64,000 nt of DNA from Dermatemys mawii. Its lineage: Eukaryota; Chordata; Testudines; Dermatemydidae. Below the pieces are notes generated by a model. It searched no databases and was not told the origin of the DNA. It was given only the letters and a program-made list of their open reading frames with translations. Each line of letters begins with the position of its first letter. The stretch's first letter is position 1. This document shows positions 51,501 to 60,295 of the stretch, one piece after another. Location of the stretch: NCBI GenBank assembly GCA_007922305.1, contig ML677341.1:70928421-70992420 (forward strand), given 5' to 3'. The position numbers and the translations under genes are program-made.

Positions 51501-54303
51501 TGATTCCACAAAGCACTGAAGCATGTGCTTGATGCCCACTAATCTTAGTGTAAAGCACATGCTGAAGTGTTCAGAACTAGAGCCTAAATTAAGTGATTCC
51601 TATACAATATAAAGATTTCCCTTGATGGAAAGCGCCATACACACAAAGTTTTATAACACTAGGTGAGTGAGACAGGAAATTATAAATACAATTTCCAAAC
51701 TGTAGGTGGAATTTTAATTAAGGAAAAGCATTTTTCTAAGTGGGTATTTGGCTAGGTCAGCAGGATTAAAACCCCATCTCTTGTGAAAAGCGCCATTGGT
51801 CTTTAACACCTTAATCCCCAAGAACCACACACTCTTTGTAACATGGTTTGTATGCAGCAATAAAAAATTCAGGGGTTAATGACTACAACTGGTTGAGATC
51901 TTGGATTTGTATAACATCCAAAAAACAGCAACAGAGCTCCCCCAACACTACTATGGTTCAGAAGAGAATCAGAAAAAGTATGGGCTGGATGAATGGACTA
52001 TAAGGTGGATAGAAAGCTGGCTAGATAGTCAGGCTCAACGGGTAGTGATCAATGGCTCCATGTCTAGCTGGCAGCCGGTATCGAGTGGAGTGCCCAAGGG
52101 TTGGTCCTGGGGCTGATTTTGTTCAATACCTTCATTAATGATCTGGAGGATGGCATGGACTGCACCCTCAGCAAGTTTGCAGATGACACTAAACTGGGAG
52201 GAGTGGTAGATATGCTGAAGGGTTGGGATAGGATACAGAGGGACCTATCAAATTAGAGATTGGGCCAAAAGAAATCTGATGAGGTTCAACAAGGATAAGT
52301 GCAGAGTCCTGCACTTAAGAGGGAAGAATCCCATGCACTGCTACAGACTAGGGACTGAATGGCTAGGCAGCAGTCTGCAGAAAAGGACCTAGGGGTTACA
52401 GTGGATGAGAAGCTGGATATGAGTCAACAGTGTGCCCTTGTTGCCAAGAAAGCTAATGGCATTTTGGGTTGTATAATAGGGACATTTCCAGCAGATCGAG
52501 GGATGTGATCATTCCCCTCTGTTTGGCATTGGTGAGGCCTCCTCTGGAGTACTCTGGCCAGTTTTTGGCCCTACACTACAGGGAGGATGTGGAAAAATTG
52601 GAAAGAGTCCAGCAGAGGGCAACAAAAATGATTAAGTGACTTGAGCACATGACCTCTGAGCAGAGGCTGAGGGAATTGGGATTGTTCAGTCTGCAAAAGA
52701 GAAGAATGAGGAGGGATTTGATAGCTGCTTTCAACTACCTGAAAGAAGGTTCCAAGGAGGATGGATCTAGACTGTTCTCAGTGGTAGCAGATGACAGAAC
52801 AAGGAGTAGTGGTCTCAAGTTGCAGAGGGGAAGGTTTAGGTTGGATATTAGGAAAAACTTTTTCACTATAAGGGTGGTGAAGCACTGGAATGGGTTACCT
52901 AGGGAGGTGGTGGAATCTCCTTCCTTAGAGGTTTTTAAGGTCAGGCTTGATAAAGCCCTGGCTGGGATGATTTAGCTGGTGTTGGTCCTGCTTTGAGAAG
53001 GGGATTGGACAAGATGACCTCCTGAGGTCCTTTCCAACCCTGATATTCTATGATTCTATGAAAACAGAGTACCACCAAATGAATCAGAAGTACCACTTCC
53101 AGGACAATTAGCTATCCCCTTAGAGATCTGCAGTTAAATAGTTCCCCAACCTGATTCTGATTAACTTAAGAGAGTTGACAAGGTCATTTAAAGTGATAAG
53201 CTGCAAACAAGATACTGAGGGTCTCCAGCCAACATGTATCTCCAGTTTTATCCCTGCAATTACGGAAGAAACTTTTGAACTTTCATACTCTCTTTGTTCA
53301 AATATTTATGAAAACATCAGGAGAGATTAATTAACAAATTACTTTCAGGCTATTTCCCACTGATGTTCAGAAACTGCTTGAACTGCACTTTCAAGGTTGT
53401 TAATACCAAAGGTTAAGATTTTGTCTCAGTTATTTTTAGTAAAAAGTCACAGACAGGTCGTGGGCAATAAGCAATAAAAATTCACAGGAGCCCTGACCTG
53501 TCCCTGACTTTCACAAATAATGTGGCGGGGGAGAAAGGGCCAGGGGGGAAGGAATGACACTTGGATCTAAATGGGGGGGACTGAAAGCCCCAGCCCCACT
53601 GCCAAGAGGGGGCACAGCCCTGGCTCCAGACCCTGCCAAAGCTGCAGGAAGGGGGCACACAGAAGCGCCTCTGGCTACAGCAGCAGGGGTCAGTGGGGAA
53701 GGGGCACACAGCCCCAGCTTCCGCTGAAGGAGTGGGGGGCTGGGAGGGCGGGCACACAGCCCTGGAGCTGAAGCTGCAGGTTGCACAAGCACAGCCACAG
53801 ATCCTCTTGCAGCTCTGAGGAGGGCACACAGTCCCTGCTCCAGCCAAAGCCATGGGTCCAGGATGCACAACTCTGGCTTTCCCTCTACCACTGACAGCAG
53901 AAGCCAAAGTCAAGGAAGTCCAGTAAAATTACAGAATCTGTGACTTCCCTCCGTGACTTAATCAGATCCTTATTAATAGGATAAGCAGAATCCATGGATG
54001 GGGAGAGAGCTCTAATTTTTTTCTGTATCTTCAGATATAGAAGCTTATCCAAAACTCATTAAAATCATGGGAAAGACTTATTGACTTAAATTGGCTACGA
54101 ATCAGGCCCCCCCAAAAATAAAAGAAACCCAGTCAGTCAAAATGGGTGCCAAAGATACATGCACCTTTTAATAACGTTTCACAATGTGCTCCCACCTTCA
54201 TCTACTAAATAAACCACCGTGCCCTCTCTGGGGTATTGGCACAGCGGCGCAAGCTCCAGGCCCGTTGGGTGGTACAGTGGCTCTGGCTCGCGGGGAATCC
54301 AGT
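24289..54303 (-). CDS. AGBL3: Cytosolic carboxypeptidase 3, 13 placed exons (5' end outside or unrecognised)
   Basis: M14D zinc carboxypeptidase of the Nna1/CCP family. These act in the cytosol and trim glutamates from the tails or side chains of tubulin and other proteins. Exons in order: 54303-54196, 50794-50656, 49940-49158, 47000-46838, 46023-45897, 44248-44148, 43987-43866, 33843-33696, 33508-33408, 29250-29201, 28680-28609, 25450-25411, 24523-24289. Every junction keeps reading phase and every intron has GT/AG ends. The N-terminal beta domain is in exons 1-3 and the catalytic domain in exons 3-6. Zinc ligands are in HPGE (H and E) and DLHGH; substrate contacts are in NPDG and DLNRNY; the catalytic glutamate is in TLEATF. 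All are intact, so the enzyme should be active. AGBL3 is preferred over AGBL2 because TMEM140 is its neighbour and from similarity as I remember it. The exons coding residues before the DW of exon 1 are missing from the recognised set. Confidence 0.9.
25004..25145 (+). repeat. CORE-SINE type 3' end with AAT/ATC tail
   Basis: ttctttggggcagggaccag...gtacagcgcctagcaca...tggtccatgactggtgctcctgggtgctac ending in aataacaac and catcatcatc. This is a SINE 3' module that recurs in reverse at 31,930-32,200. Confidence 0.6.
25411..25450 (-). CDS. AGBL3: AGBL3 microexon of 40 nt
   Basis: This microexon runs phase 1 to phase 2. Acceptor TTTGCTTGTTCAG has a strong pyrimidine tract; donor GGTG|GTATGT. It codes [12 protein letters not shown] and exactly supplies the phase change needed between the 28.6-kb and 24.5-kb exons. 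No motif is recognised, so support is structural only. Confidence 0.55.
26517..26668 (-). repeat. MIR/CORE-SINE, minus
   Basis: Reverse complement of a MIR core: ttacagttgggaaaactgaggca...gatttgcccaaggtgacac...gaattgaacc, ending in the tRNA-like head near 26,660. Confidence 0.75.
26727..26998 (+). repeat. MIR/CORE-SINE, plus, nearly full length
   Basis: Head gggtctctgggttcaatacctg, core gtgacttggggcaagtcactt then ctccatctgtaaactgggataat, and a 3' module ending in aatacaaataataat. It lies 60 bp after an oppositely oriented relative. Confidence 0.75.
28609..28680 (-). CDS. AGBL3: AGBL3 C-terminal small exon ([19 protein letters not shown])
   Basis: This 72-nt exon runs phase 1 to phase 1. Acceptor AAAATCTTTTCCAG and donor TTTG|GTGAGTA are both near consensus. 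Joined to the previous exon it gives [15 protein letters not shown] without a stop. Confidence 0.7.
29201..29250 (-). CDS. AGBL3: AGBL3 C-terminal small exon ([16 protein letters not shown])
   Basis: This 50-nt exon runs phase 2 to phase 1. Two tandem AG acceptors exist, at exon starts 29255 and 29250; only the second keeps phase with the upstream exon (TGG AG|C). Donor GAAAG|GTAAGC is strong. The peptide [16 protein letters not shown] looks like an ordered helix. Confidence 0.65.
30078..30209. mobile_element. Short GGTGACCAGA MITE
   Basis: Inverted termini aggatgaccagac and tttggtcacct with 106-bp interior; flanks cATTTGTAaat and tATTTGTAgaa are a diverged 11-bp duplication. Same terminus family as the 10.59-kb element but without its G/C-rich body. 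Confidence 0.6.
31085..31292. repeat. Old dispersed repeat
   Basis: Phrases gttaggcatctaaataactggcc, tgaaaaactggccact and gaatatcttggctttagg match the block at 26,110-26,245 and are spread through this window. Origin unclear. Confidence 0.4.
31930..32200 (-). repeat. CORE-SINE 3' end, minus, with adjacent (AAT)n
   Basis: ttactactatttgtattctgaaagagcccacagtatgctaggtgccg is the reverse of the SINE 3' module. An (AAT)n microsatellite fills 32,160-32,195. Confidence 0.5.
33408..33508 (-). CDS. AGBL3: AGBL3 C-terminal tail exon
   Basis: This 101-nt exon runs phase 0 to phase 2, only 187 bp after the previous exon. Acceptor TTGTTTTCCATTTAG, donor GGAG|GTACCT. It codes [16 protein letters not shown] and a basic segment. 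Using the alternative AG two bases later would hit a stop, which fixes the start. Confidence 0.7.
33696..33843 (-). CDS. AGBL3: AGBL3 C-terminal tail exon
   Basis: This 148-nt exon runs phase 2 to phase 0 and lies 10 kb downstream of the previous one, across the intron that holds the DIRS insertion. Acceptor ACATATACATAG (poor pyrimidine tract), donor GAG|GTATGT. It codes [17 protein letters not shown] and a glutamine-rich [12 protein letters not shown] stretch. Assignment rests on phase agreement with both neighbours and splice signals, not on recognised motifs. Confidence 0.7.
33909..34309. mobile_element. hAT MITE with 8-bp target duplication
   Basis: Left end cagtgttcccctaactttt; right end degenerate (acctctctg). 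Flanks ATTTAAAC (33901-33908) and ATCTAAAC (34310-34317) differ at one base. The interior is G/C-rich. It lies just upstream (in gene sense) of an AGBL3 exon. Confidence 0.6.
35681..35960. mobile_element. hAT MITE, left half
   Basis: Starts with cagggtgggcaaactttttggcc, the terminus whose inverse (ggccatagtttgccctcccctg) ends at 41,902. The interior is ggggtgcag-type G-rich repeat. It stops where DIRS-like sequence begins. Confidence 0.6.
36050..37080 (-). pseudogene. DIRS RT end and RNase H fragments
   Basis: After the insertion the text resumes with [20 protein letters not shown]. Next come [20 protein letters not shown] and the RNase H-like [37 protein letters not shown] and [14 protein letters not shown]. 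Broken by stops, with no recombinase downstream. Confidence 0.7.
37090..37843 (-). mobile_element. Retroviral-type solo LTR inside the DIRS RT
   Basis: On the minus strand it opens with TGTAGTGGGGCAGTTACCCC and contains ggtactgctggggctgaaccctgaggtaaagggcact text that I recognise as a reptile LTR. DIRS protein text stops at GRSKA on one side and resumes on the other, which proves insertion. I saw no convincing 4-6 bp duplication, and the 3' border is approximate. Confidence 0.5.
37848..38272 (-). pseudogene. DIRS reverse transcriptase fragment
   Basis: Open for about 140 codons: [56 protein letters not shown] and [14 protein letters not shown]. The second block has L-K-E-A-Y where an active RT has DLKDAY, and the catalytic YLDD box reads HLDN, so it is enzymatically dead. 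The frame is cut by the LTR-like insertion. Confidence 0.85.
38614..39532 (-). pseudogene. DIRS gag fragments
   Basis: Two open pieces: one with [18 protein letters not shown] and [20 protein letters not shown], the other with [39 protein letters not shown]. The order and the LPFEG...SKL.SLKDSRA pattern are typical of vertebrate DIRS gag. The two pieces are separated by stops and shifts. Confidence 0.65.
39951..40487. mobile_element. hAT-like element inside the DIRS gag region
   Basis: Right end ...aaaagttagagggaacactg is the inverse of the cagtgttcccctaactttt terminus seen at 33,909. Flanks CCAACCTA (39943-39950) and CCAACCCG (40488-40495) match at 6 of 8. Left terminus degenerate. The interior includes the palindrome ttttgttatgtgcacc/acataacaaaat. 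Confidence 0.5.
41640..41902. mobile_element. hAT MITE, right half
   Basis: GC-rich text with gccaataggagctgcagggt, ending ggccatagtttgccctcccctg, the inverted form of the terminus at 35,681. The left terminus is absent here. Confidence 0.55.
43116..43452. mobile_element. Tigger-like (Tc1/mariner) MITE
   Basis: Termini CAGTATAACCTCAGAGTTATGAACA and its inverted form ending GAGATTCTATTG, flanked by TA on both sides (43114-43115 and 43453-43454). 337 bp, non-coding, with an AT-rich interior. Confidence 0.8.
43866..43987 (-). CDS. AGBL3: AGBL3 exon: [11 protein letters not shown], start of C-terminal tail
   Basis: This 122-nt exon runs phase 0 to phase 2. Acceptor ATCTTCCCTAG, donor [21 protein letters not shown] matches the end of the conserved region; the rest is a polar, acidic, weakly conserved tail ([17 protein letters not shown]). 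Confidence 0.9.
44148..44248 (-). CDS. AGBL3: AGBL3 exon: end of catalytic domain ([18 protein letters not shown])
   Basis: This 101-nt exon runs phase 1 to phase 0. Acceptor GATGTTTCAG, donor AAG|GTAAGA. It codes the last helices of the carboxypeptidase fold, [18 protein letters not shown]. Confidence 0.95.
44626..44894. mobile_element. Harbinger MITE
   Basis: Left end GCCCTGGTCTACACTGGGGG and right end GTAGACCTGCCC, inverted, bracketed by TTA on both sides. The interior has several atcgatc/gatcgat palindromes and is non-coding. Confidence 0.7.
45274..45461. mobile_element. Probable Harbinger MITE
   Basis: ggccttttctacactaag at the left and aatgtagacagtgtcc at the right are imperfect inverted termini of the same sort as at 44.6 kb. 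No clear target duplication. Confidence 0.45.
45897..46023 (-). CDS. AGBL3: AGBL3 exon: catalytic glutamate (TLEATFCGS)
   Basis: This 127-nt exon runs phase 0 to phase 1. Acceptor CTTCTTTTAAG, donor [29 protein letters not shown], then [20 protein letters not shown]. The Glu in TLEATF is the M14 catalytic base and is present, and the arginine-rich GTGRVV block is conserved. Confidence 0.95.
46838..47000 (-). CDS. AGBL3: AGBL3 exon: third zinc ligand [18 protein letters not shown]
   Basis: This 163-nt exon runs phase 2 to phase 0. Acceptor CTTGTTACAG, donor AAG|GTAAGC. It codes [20 protein letters not shown], where the first His after DL is the third zinc ligand, followed by FMYGC and [14 protein letters not shown]. 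All family landmarks are intact. Confidence 0.95.
47093..47215. repeat. Palindromic dispersed element
   Basis: Arms atgcttagctttaag...gagtaatcacactg and caggattactaatgtgcttagaatgaagcat fold back on each other around tttcaa. Related cores occur at 25,640, 27,600, 51,500 and elsewhere. Confidence 0.5.
47230..49157. other. AGBL3 intron, nothing recognised
   Basis: AT-rich unique-looking sequence with no exon, no identifiable repeat and only short accidental open frames. Confidence 0.4.
49158..49940 (-). CDS. AGBL3: AGBL3 large catalytic exon with HPGE zinc motif
   Basis: This 783-nt exon (261 codons including split ends) enters in phase 2 and leaves in phase 2. It holds the end of the beta domain ([34 protein letters not shown]), then the carboxypeptidase fold: [33 protein letters not shown] with the zinc-binding His and Glu, [19 protein letters not shown] and GQDLNRNY. 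Such a large internal exon is unusual against the 40-160 nt size of the others. No stop or frameshift is present. Confidence 0.97.
50656..50794 (-). CDS. AGBL3: AGBL3 exon: FVYSRVGG / [16 protein letters not shown] segment
   Basis: This 139-nt exon runs phase 1 to phase 2. Acceptor CTTTCACTAG, donor [33 protein letters not shown] and KKVVKV form the start of the conserved CCP N-terminal beta domain. Splicing to the next exon makes [14 protein letters not shown], the expected family order. The donor choice matters: using AAG|GTGGTC instead would break the frame. Confidence 0.9.
51955..53062 (+). mobile_element. CR1 LINE, 5'-truncated
   Basis: Codes the end of CR1 ORF2: [21 protein letters not shown], then [21 protein letters not shown] (the FADD catalytic box) and [19 protein letters not shown] to [20 protein letters not shown]. 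Several shifts and a stop break it. The 3' tail ends in the diagnostic short repeat tattctatgattctatg. It lies antisense to AGBL3. Confidence 0.9.
53408..53969 (+). mobile_element. TIR MITE, GGKTAAGATTWTGTCATG family, copy 2
   Basis: Left end aaaGGTTAAGATTTTGTC, followed by the same agtaaaaagtcacagacaggtc palindrome region as copy 1. Right end ctccgtgacttaatcagatcc. Flanks TTGTTAATACC (53397-53407) and TTATTAATAGG (53970-53980) are a diverged 11-bp duplication. It has a G/C-rich interior longer than copy 1. Confidence 0.65.
54196..54303 (-). CDS. AGBL3: AGBL3 exon: [14 protein letters not shown] segment
   Basis: This 108-nt exon enters in phase 1 and leaves in phase 1. Acceptor CTTCTTTTTCAG, donor GAAG|GTGGGA. 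It codes a D-W-I-P start completed from the previous exon, then PEPLYHPTG and GTVVYLVDE. This is the N-terminal domain region preceding the FVYSRVGG block in CCP2/3. It is the most upstream exon I can assign, so the gene continues to the right. Confidence 0.8.
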
Positions 54304-55068
54304 CTGAAAAAGAAGAGACAGAGAGAGTTAACCTACGAAGAGTGTCCATCAAAAAGGAAGGCTCTGAAAGCTGCTCCTTGGATCTTCTCCCTGCTTCTCA
54401 GGCAGCAACTTCAAATGGTTTGTGGTAGTAACAAGTGAATCGTGCCTTTTGGAAGATCAGCGTTTTTCTTAGCCTTATATGAAGGTTTTATCAGCTCATT
54501 CTTCACCTTGATAATTTGCCTTTAAAAACATCCTCTGAGTGAATGTCATATTGTGCGGTGCAGTTCAGACCAGTAAGAAGTTTTTGTGTCACTGCCTAAC
54601 CTGTAACAGGGGTGCCTTAAATGCTTTGCTGCTGTGGCTCAGAGCCCAGACACCAACAGCCATCAGATAAGCATACAGTTCTGGGTGTGTACGTGTGTGC
54701 TGGGCAGCTATGGTTTAGCATTTCTGACCCCAGCAATCTGCTACAACACAACACCCCCACCCTTGTCTTCAACAGCTTTGGCTACTATTTGAAGGGTGAT
54801 ACCAATACACTCCCAGTCCCGAATTTCCCCCAAACCGTCTGCTCTGCAGTGTCCAGTCTCCTCCTGGAACTCAGAGAAGTAATAAGTTTCTTTGCATCTT
54901 TAAAGAGACAAAAGCACAGGTTATTACTTTAAGCGGAGTTAACAATTTCTTCAATTCAAACCCAGCACTAGAGTGGTTTAGATTATAGGTAAAACAAGTG
55001 TATTAACAAAAGATGAAGACAAAATGGTTATAAGCAAATAAAAGTAAAATATGATTTCTAGTGGCTAA

Positions 55069-55604
55069 GGGCTTTCTACATCTGAAACGCTACAGCAGAA
55101 CAGCTGCAGTGCTGCAGCTACAACACTGTAGCACTTCAGTGTAGACACTACCTATGCCGATAGGAGTGGTTCTCCCATTGAGTAGTTAATCCACCTTCCT
55201 GAGAGGTGTAAACTAGGTTGATGGAAAAATTCTTCCACTAACCTAGTGCTGTCTACACTGTGGATTAGGTCGTCTAAACCAGGGGTCTTCAAACTTTTCC
55301 CCCTGCGGCCCCTTTCCGCAGAGGGAAAAATTTGGCGGCCCCCAGGGGGTATGTCTGGCGAAATGCCGCCGCAGAAAGTGGAAGCTTCCGCTTTCCGCGG
55401 AGGCATTTCGGCAGGACTAAAATAGTCCACCCGGGAGTTCAGCGGTCTCCCAAGCAGGCTCGGCAGCAGCACCGGGATCTCGCGTACCCCCGGGGGTACG
55501 CACACCCCAGTTTGAAGACCACTGGTCTATACTACTTCACTCATGGGTGTGGATTTTTCAGAAATGCAGCTGGGTCAACCTAACTTTTTAGTGTTGACCA
55601 GAAC
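55069..55604. mobile_element. Harbinger-like MITE interrupted by a hAT MITE
   Basis: Starts GGGCTTTCTACATCTG after TAA and ends ...ctttttagtgttgaccagaac. The interior has gctgtctacactgtgg and tcttccactaacctagtgct text typical of this MITE type. A hAT copy with its own 8-bp duplication sits inside. Confidence 0.55.
55280..55524. mobile_element. hAT MITE nested in a Harbinger-like MITE
   Basis: Termini caggggtcttcaaactttt and cagtttgaagaccactg, inverted. Flanks GTCTAAAC (55272-55279) and GTCTATAC (55525-55532), one mismatch. 245 bp with GC-rich interior containing gaaatgccgccgcag palindromes. Confidence 0.85.
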
Positions 55605-56340
55605 AAAAACTTAACTCAATAAGCTACAGCATTGGTTCAAGGTAGATTTATCATCAATCTCTTTCTTTCCAGCCATGGCTGGTCTTCTCTCAGTTAGAGC
55701 CTTCCACAGAAGTACAAAGCTGGTTTCCCTTGTCTTCCTAAGTGAAAGATCTTTGGCTAAGTTGGTTTCTCACATATATTCAGTTCCCACAGACTTCAGC
55801 TCACTTGGCTGAAGGACTCATCTTTCTCATCTTGCAAATGTTCTGGCCCCTTCTGTCTGTCCAATGATGGATGTCAAGATGGCTTTTTTTCTCTCCTTAT
55901 AGCTTCCCAACCTCACTGTTTTGTCCTCAGATTCAGGATGACCTCATGCTATTCTTCCTTCCTGTAGGCCTTCCATCCCCCTATTGATTCATATGTAAAT
56001 TAGGGTTCCATTGTTTTTGGTTGCATCTTGCTTAATTTCATTAGAGCCAGGTAGATACAGTAAAACTTGCCAAGAGCAGCCACCCATGGGAGTTAGCAAA
56101 AGTGGTCACTTGTAAAAGGTAGTCTCTCTTCAAAGGTTTGCACACCACAGAGTGGTGGTGTTCCGTGACCTCTGCAGGTAATCAATCACTCATGACAGGT
56201 GGCCTTTTTTCAGAGGTGGTTTTCAAAGCAAGTTTTTCTGTAGCTCCTTTCCCTCCTGTCTAGGAGAAAACTTGTTTCTTCTTTTGTTGGATCACAGCCT
56301 TTAAAGCGTAATATCAGTGAGCATTCAAAATTCCTCACAT

Positions 56341-57765
56341 AGTGTTAACACATAAGAACATAAGAAGGGCCGTACTGGGTCAGACCAAAGGTCCATCTAG
56401 CCCAGTATTCTGTCTACCGACAGTGGCCAGTGCCAGGTGCCCTGGAGTGAGTGAACCTAACAGGTAAAGATCAAGAGATCTCTCTCCTGCCATCCATCAC
56501 CCACCTCTGACAAACAGAGGCTAGGGACACCATTCCTTACCCAGCCTGGCTAATAGCCATTAATGGACTTAACCTCCATGAATGTATCCAGTTCTCTTTT
56601 AAACCCTGTTATAGTCTGACCCTTCACAGCCTCCTCAGGCAAGGATTTCCACAAGTTAACTGTGCGTTGTGTGAAGAAGAACTTCCTTTTATTTGTTTTA
56701 AACCTGCTGCCCACTAATTTCATTGGGTGGCCCCTAGTTCTTCTATTATGGGAACAAGTAAATAACTTTTCCTTATTCACTTTCTCCACACCACTCATAA
56801 TTTTATATACCTCTATCATATCCCCCCTTAGTCTCCTCTTTACCAAGCTAAAAAGTCCTAGCCTCTTCAATCTCTCCTCATATGGGACCCGTTCCAAACC
56901 CCTAATCATTTTAGTTGCCCTTCTCTGAACCTTTTCTAATGCCAGTATATCCTTTTTGAGATGAGGAGAGCACATTTGTACACAGTATTCAAGATGTGGG
57001 CGCACCATGGATTTGTATAAGGGCAATAAGATATTCTCCGTCTTATTCTCTATCCCTTTTTTAATGATTCCTAACATCCTGTTTGCTTTTTTGACTGCTG
57101 ATGCACACTGCATGGACATCTTTAGAGAACTATCCACGATGACTCCAAGAACTTTTTCCTGATTAGTTGTAGCTAAATTAGCCCCCATCATATTGTATGT
57201 ATAGTTGGGGTTATTTTTTCCAGTGTGCATTACTTTACATTTATCCACATTAAATTTCATTTGCCATTTTGTTGCCCAATCATTTAGCTTCATGAGATCT
57301 TTCTGAGTTCTTCACAGTCTGCTTAGATCTGAACTATTTTGAGCAGTTTAGTATCATCTGAAAACTTTGCCACCTCACTGTTTACCCCTTCCTCCAAATC
57401 ATTTATGAATGAGTTGAATAGGATTGGTCCTAGGACTGACCCTTGGGAAACACCACTAGTTACCCCTCTCCACTCTGAAAATTTACCATTTATTCCTACC
57501 CTTTATTCCCGGTCTTTTAACCAGTTCTCAGTCCATGAAAGGATCTTCCCTCTTATCCCATGGCAACTTAATTTATGTAAGAGCCTTTGGTGAGGGACCT
57601 TGTCAAAGCCCTTCTGGAAATCTAAGTACACTATGTCCACTGGATCCCTCTTGTCCACATGTTTGTTGACCCCTTCAAAGAACTCTAATAGATTAGTAAG
57701 ACATGATTTCCATTTACAGAAACCATGTTGACTTGTGCCCAACAATTTATGTTCTTCATACATTT
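56341..57765 (-). mobile_element. CR1 LINE, 5'-truncated, long open remnant
   Basis: Minus strand. RT part: LLGTSQHGFCKWKSCLTNLL, YLDFQKGFDKVPHQRLLHKL (57,763-57,503). After a break, an intact 247-codon stretch (57,293-56,550) follows with [52 protein letters not shown] and [11 protein letters not shown]. The 3' UTR reads tactgggtcagaccaaaggtcc in reverse and ends at cataagaacataagaa. Same orientation as AGBL3 and upstream of its 54-kb exon. Confidence 0.9.
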
Positions 57766-57789
57766 TACAATTATATGAATCATCAATGT

Positions 57790-60205
57790 GTTATTGGTTA
57801 TCATAATAGACCTTACATGATACATTTTTATAATACAGCAATATCACATACAACCAGCTCATTCAATTGCTTATCACTTGATTTTCAGACACTCTGCAAG
57901 AACTGCTTACTCACTAGGTTGATGGCTTTGTTTACCTTTTATGTAAATGTACCTTCATTGTCTGTGCCGGATGACCAGGCAGCTCAGACAAACAAATACA
58001 CATTTTTTTGCCCAAGGCATTTCTTGTCAAACTCATTTTAAGAACATAATTCTAGCACATATTCATAGCTCTTTGTACAAACCTTGTACATACCTCACAC
58101 AAGAATATGAACGATCAGTGAGTTATTTATTTTCCAATGATATCTTACATGACCCCTTTTAGATACAGAATCTGACAAGAGTGTCAGGTGTGGTGAGTAT
58201 GTCAGGTCTGACAAGAGTTGCTGACACAAAGAGTGAATCACAAATGGGCATCTGTGTCAAAGTGTGTTACTTTAAAAAAAAAGATGAGTGGATAGGGAAA
58301 GAGGAGAAAGAAACACAGGTGGTGAAGTTCTACTGGCCATACTGAACGTTTGACCAAAACCAACAGATAAATGACTCTCTTAACTCAGAGGACAAGGGGT
58401 GTTGCAGAAAGAAAAATGGAAATCCATATAGTCCAGAGACACGTACAGCTTATTAATGGTATGGAGAAATTTATACATGATGACTATTTGCTAGGAGTGT
58501 TTAACTTGTAAAGAAAAGTCAGCAAGACTGGAGTATTCAAATTATAATGGACACACAGAAAGTGTAACTGTACTTCCTTTTTATCCTACCCTAGGATAAA
58601 AGAACAGAGTAGTCAATTGATTAAATTAAAGCACAATGAATTTGGACCACACTTTTGGTACCTACAAATAATTCTCATTCACAATTCAAAATAAAAACAA
58701 GTATTGGGGGTGGGGGTGTGTATTATTCTCTGGTAAATCTTATTTTCTACATTCCTATACTACTTCCGGTAATGCTACTTCTGGAAGTCTATCAATTGAT
58801 ATACGTCACTGTTGTTAACACTCTGGATCTTTGCTTATGACATGACTAGAGTTCTCAACCCATAAAACTGTTTGTAAGGCAGTGGCTAGAGCCTTCAGTT
58901 AAAGCTATCTGCATATTCACATGAAGGGTGACAAAACAAGGCCCACAGAATCAGACGTACAACTTCCATTATTGATTATGGGAGACTGCACAACTCATTC
59001 TCTTTGTTAAAACTATCTGTCCACTCAACATGAGAAAGTGATCAAACTAAGGATCATACTTCTTCCACCATGGGCCAGGCATAGGGATAGAGAGTGTTCA
59101 TCTGTACATTTTAAGTAAAAGAAAGTGTTTTTATATATATATAGTGTAATATGCTCCTCACCTCTTCTTCAGTCAAGGACAAAGGCAAGAACTGGAGTGA
59201 AAGGGATGTCACATATCTATAATATGGGCTGCGGATTTTTCCTCCCCTAAGGAAGGGGGAGCAGAAAACTTTTTTTTGCTATGGAGAAGGTAAGCTAATT
59301 TGGGATCCTAGAGAAAAGTAAGAGACATTAAACATGTTTTGCTGCAAAGTTCACCTTTTAACCATTAATCAAGAGATGAAAGTCTCCATTAGTCCCATTA
59401 CGAGTAGTCTTCTGAGTGATCCAGTTCCTGTAATAATTTCCAAAAATAATGTGATTTTGATTTAAGTCCTTTTCCTCTCCTGCAGAAAATGATGTTAAAA
59501 AAAGGGTTGGTAGGACGTGAGGGAGAGATACTCCTGTGGGAATTCTGCATCACTATACATGTGCAGAATTCATGTCCCTGACAGATCTCTTTACTTCCCC
59601 CACAGAAAAATGACTTCTGACAAGAAAGCAAAGGAAAACCTCAAGAGTGGTCACGCACCCCTCCCCAGCAGCACAGGCAGGTCACTTTGGGCACCTGGAG
59701 CAGCCAGTAGAGACATAAATCACTGCGGGAGGGGGAGGGACCTGGCCAGTCTTGTGTGTGATAGAGAAAGACACACTGTTCCGCTTACATGCTACCGTGG
59801 CACGCTTGGCATGGAGGGGCAGAGCTTTGGGTTATTTTTGACAAGATAGGCGTGGGATGGTCTCTGTCCCCTCAAGCAGAGCAGAATGTAGCAGCCCGCC
59901 TGCTTAGTGAATTGTTCTTAGTACATTGTTCCCGTTGTTTTTGTGAATTCCCCAGGAGTATAAAACAGGTGTAAAAGTTTTAAGGCTCCTTTACATTGCC
60001 AAAGTGGTGTAAAGGAGTCTTATTTCAAAGGACAGTATGGCATATAAATGCTTATGGTACTTTAATGATTAGAACTGGTCTAAATTTTTGGACTGAGAAC
60101 ATTTCCTATCAAAATATGCTCTATGAACTGTTTGCTACTGACCTTTCTGGAGATGGTAAGTAGCCAATATAAATTGCGAGTTTGATTCCCCAGCTCTCCC
60201 TTGCT
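57790..60205. other. AGBL3 upstream intron, nothing recognised
   Basis: AT-rich sequence with short open frames only. A tatatatata run sits near 59,135. Splice-like signals near 59,170 and 59,260 do not fit the phase needed by the 54.3-kb exon. Confidence 0.35.
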
Positions 60206-60268
60206 CTTCAAAAGTGACAAAGAGTCCTGTAGCACTTTATAGACTAACAGCTGTATTAGAGCATAAGC

Positions 60269-60295
60269 TTTCTGGGTGAATACCCACTTCGTCGG
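60269..60295 (-). ncRNA. Hammerhead ribozyme relic, left arm
   Basis: Minus strand: CCGACGA (60295-60289), a stem II hairpin aGTGGGTATTCACCCA, then GAAA (60272-60269). The active consensus is CUGANGA...GAAA. Here U4 is C and the last C of stem II is lost, so cleavage is unlikely. Confidence 0.5.

Larger units (their letters stand above)
54930..56330 (-). repeat. Possible LTR-type repeat hosting nested MITEs
   Basis: The text caagtgtattaacaaaagatgaagac...aagtaaaatatgatttctagtgg and the region 55,610-56,300 resemble a dispersed reptile LTR-type sequence. They are split by the Harbinger-like MITE at 55,069-55,600. No coding or clear termini, so the class is uncertain. Confidence 0.3.

Noticed and set aside
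59163..59262. Possible minus exon (GGKIRSPYYRYVTS...SLTEEE) with good splice signals
   Set aside because: Its exit phase is 0, which does not fit the phase 1 entry of the 54.3-kb AGBL3 exon, and the peptide does not resemble CCP sequence.
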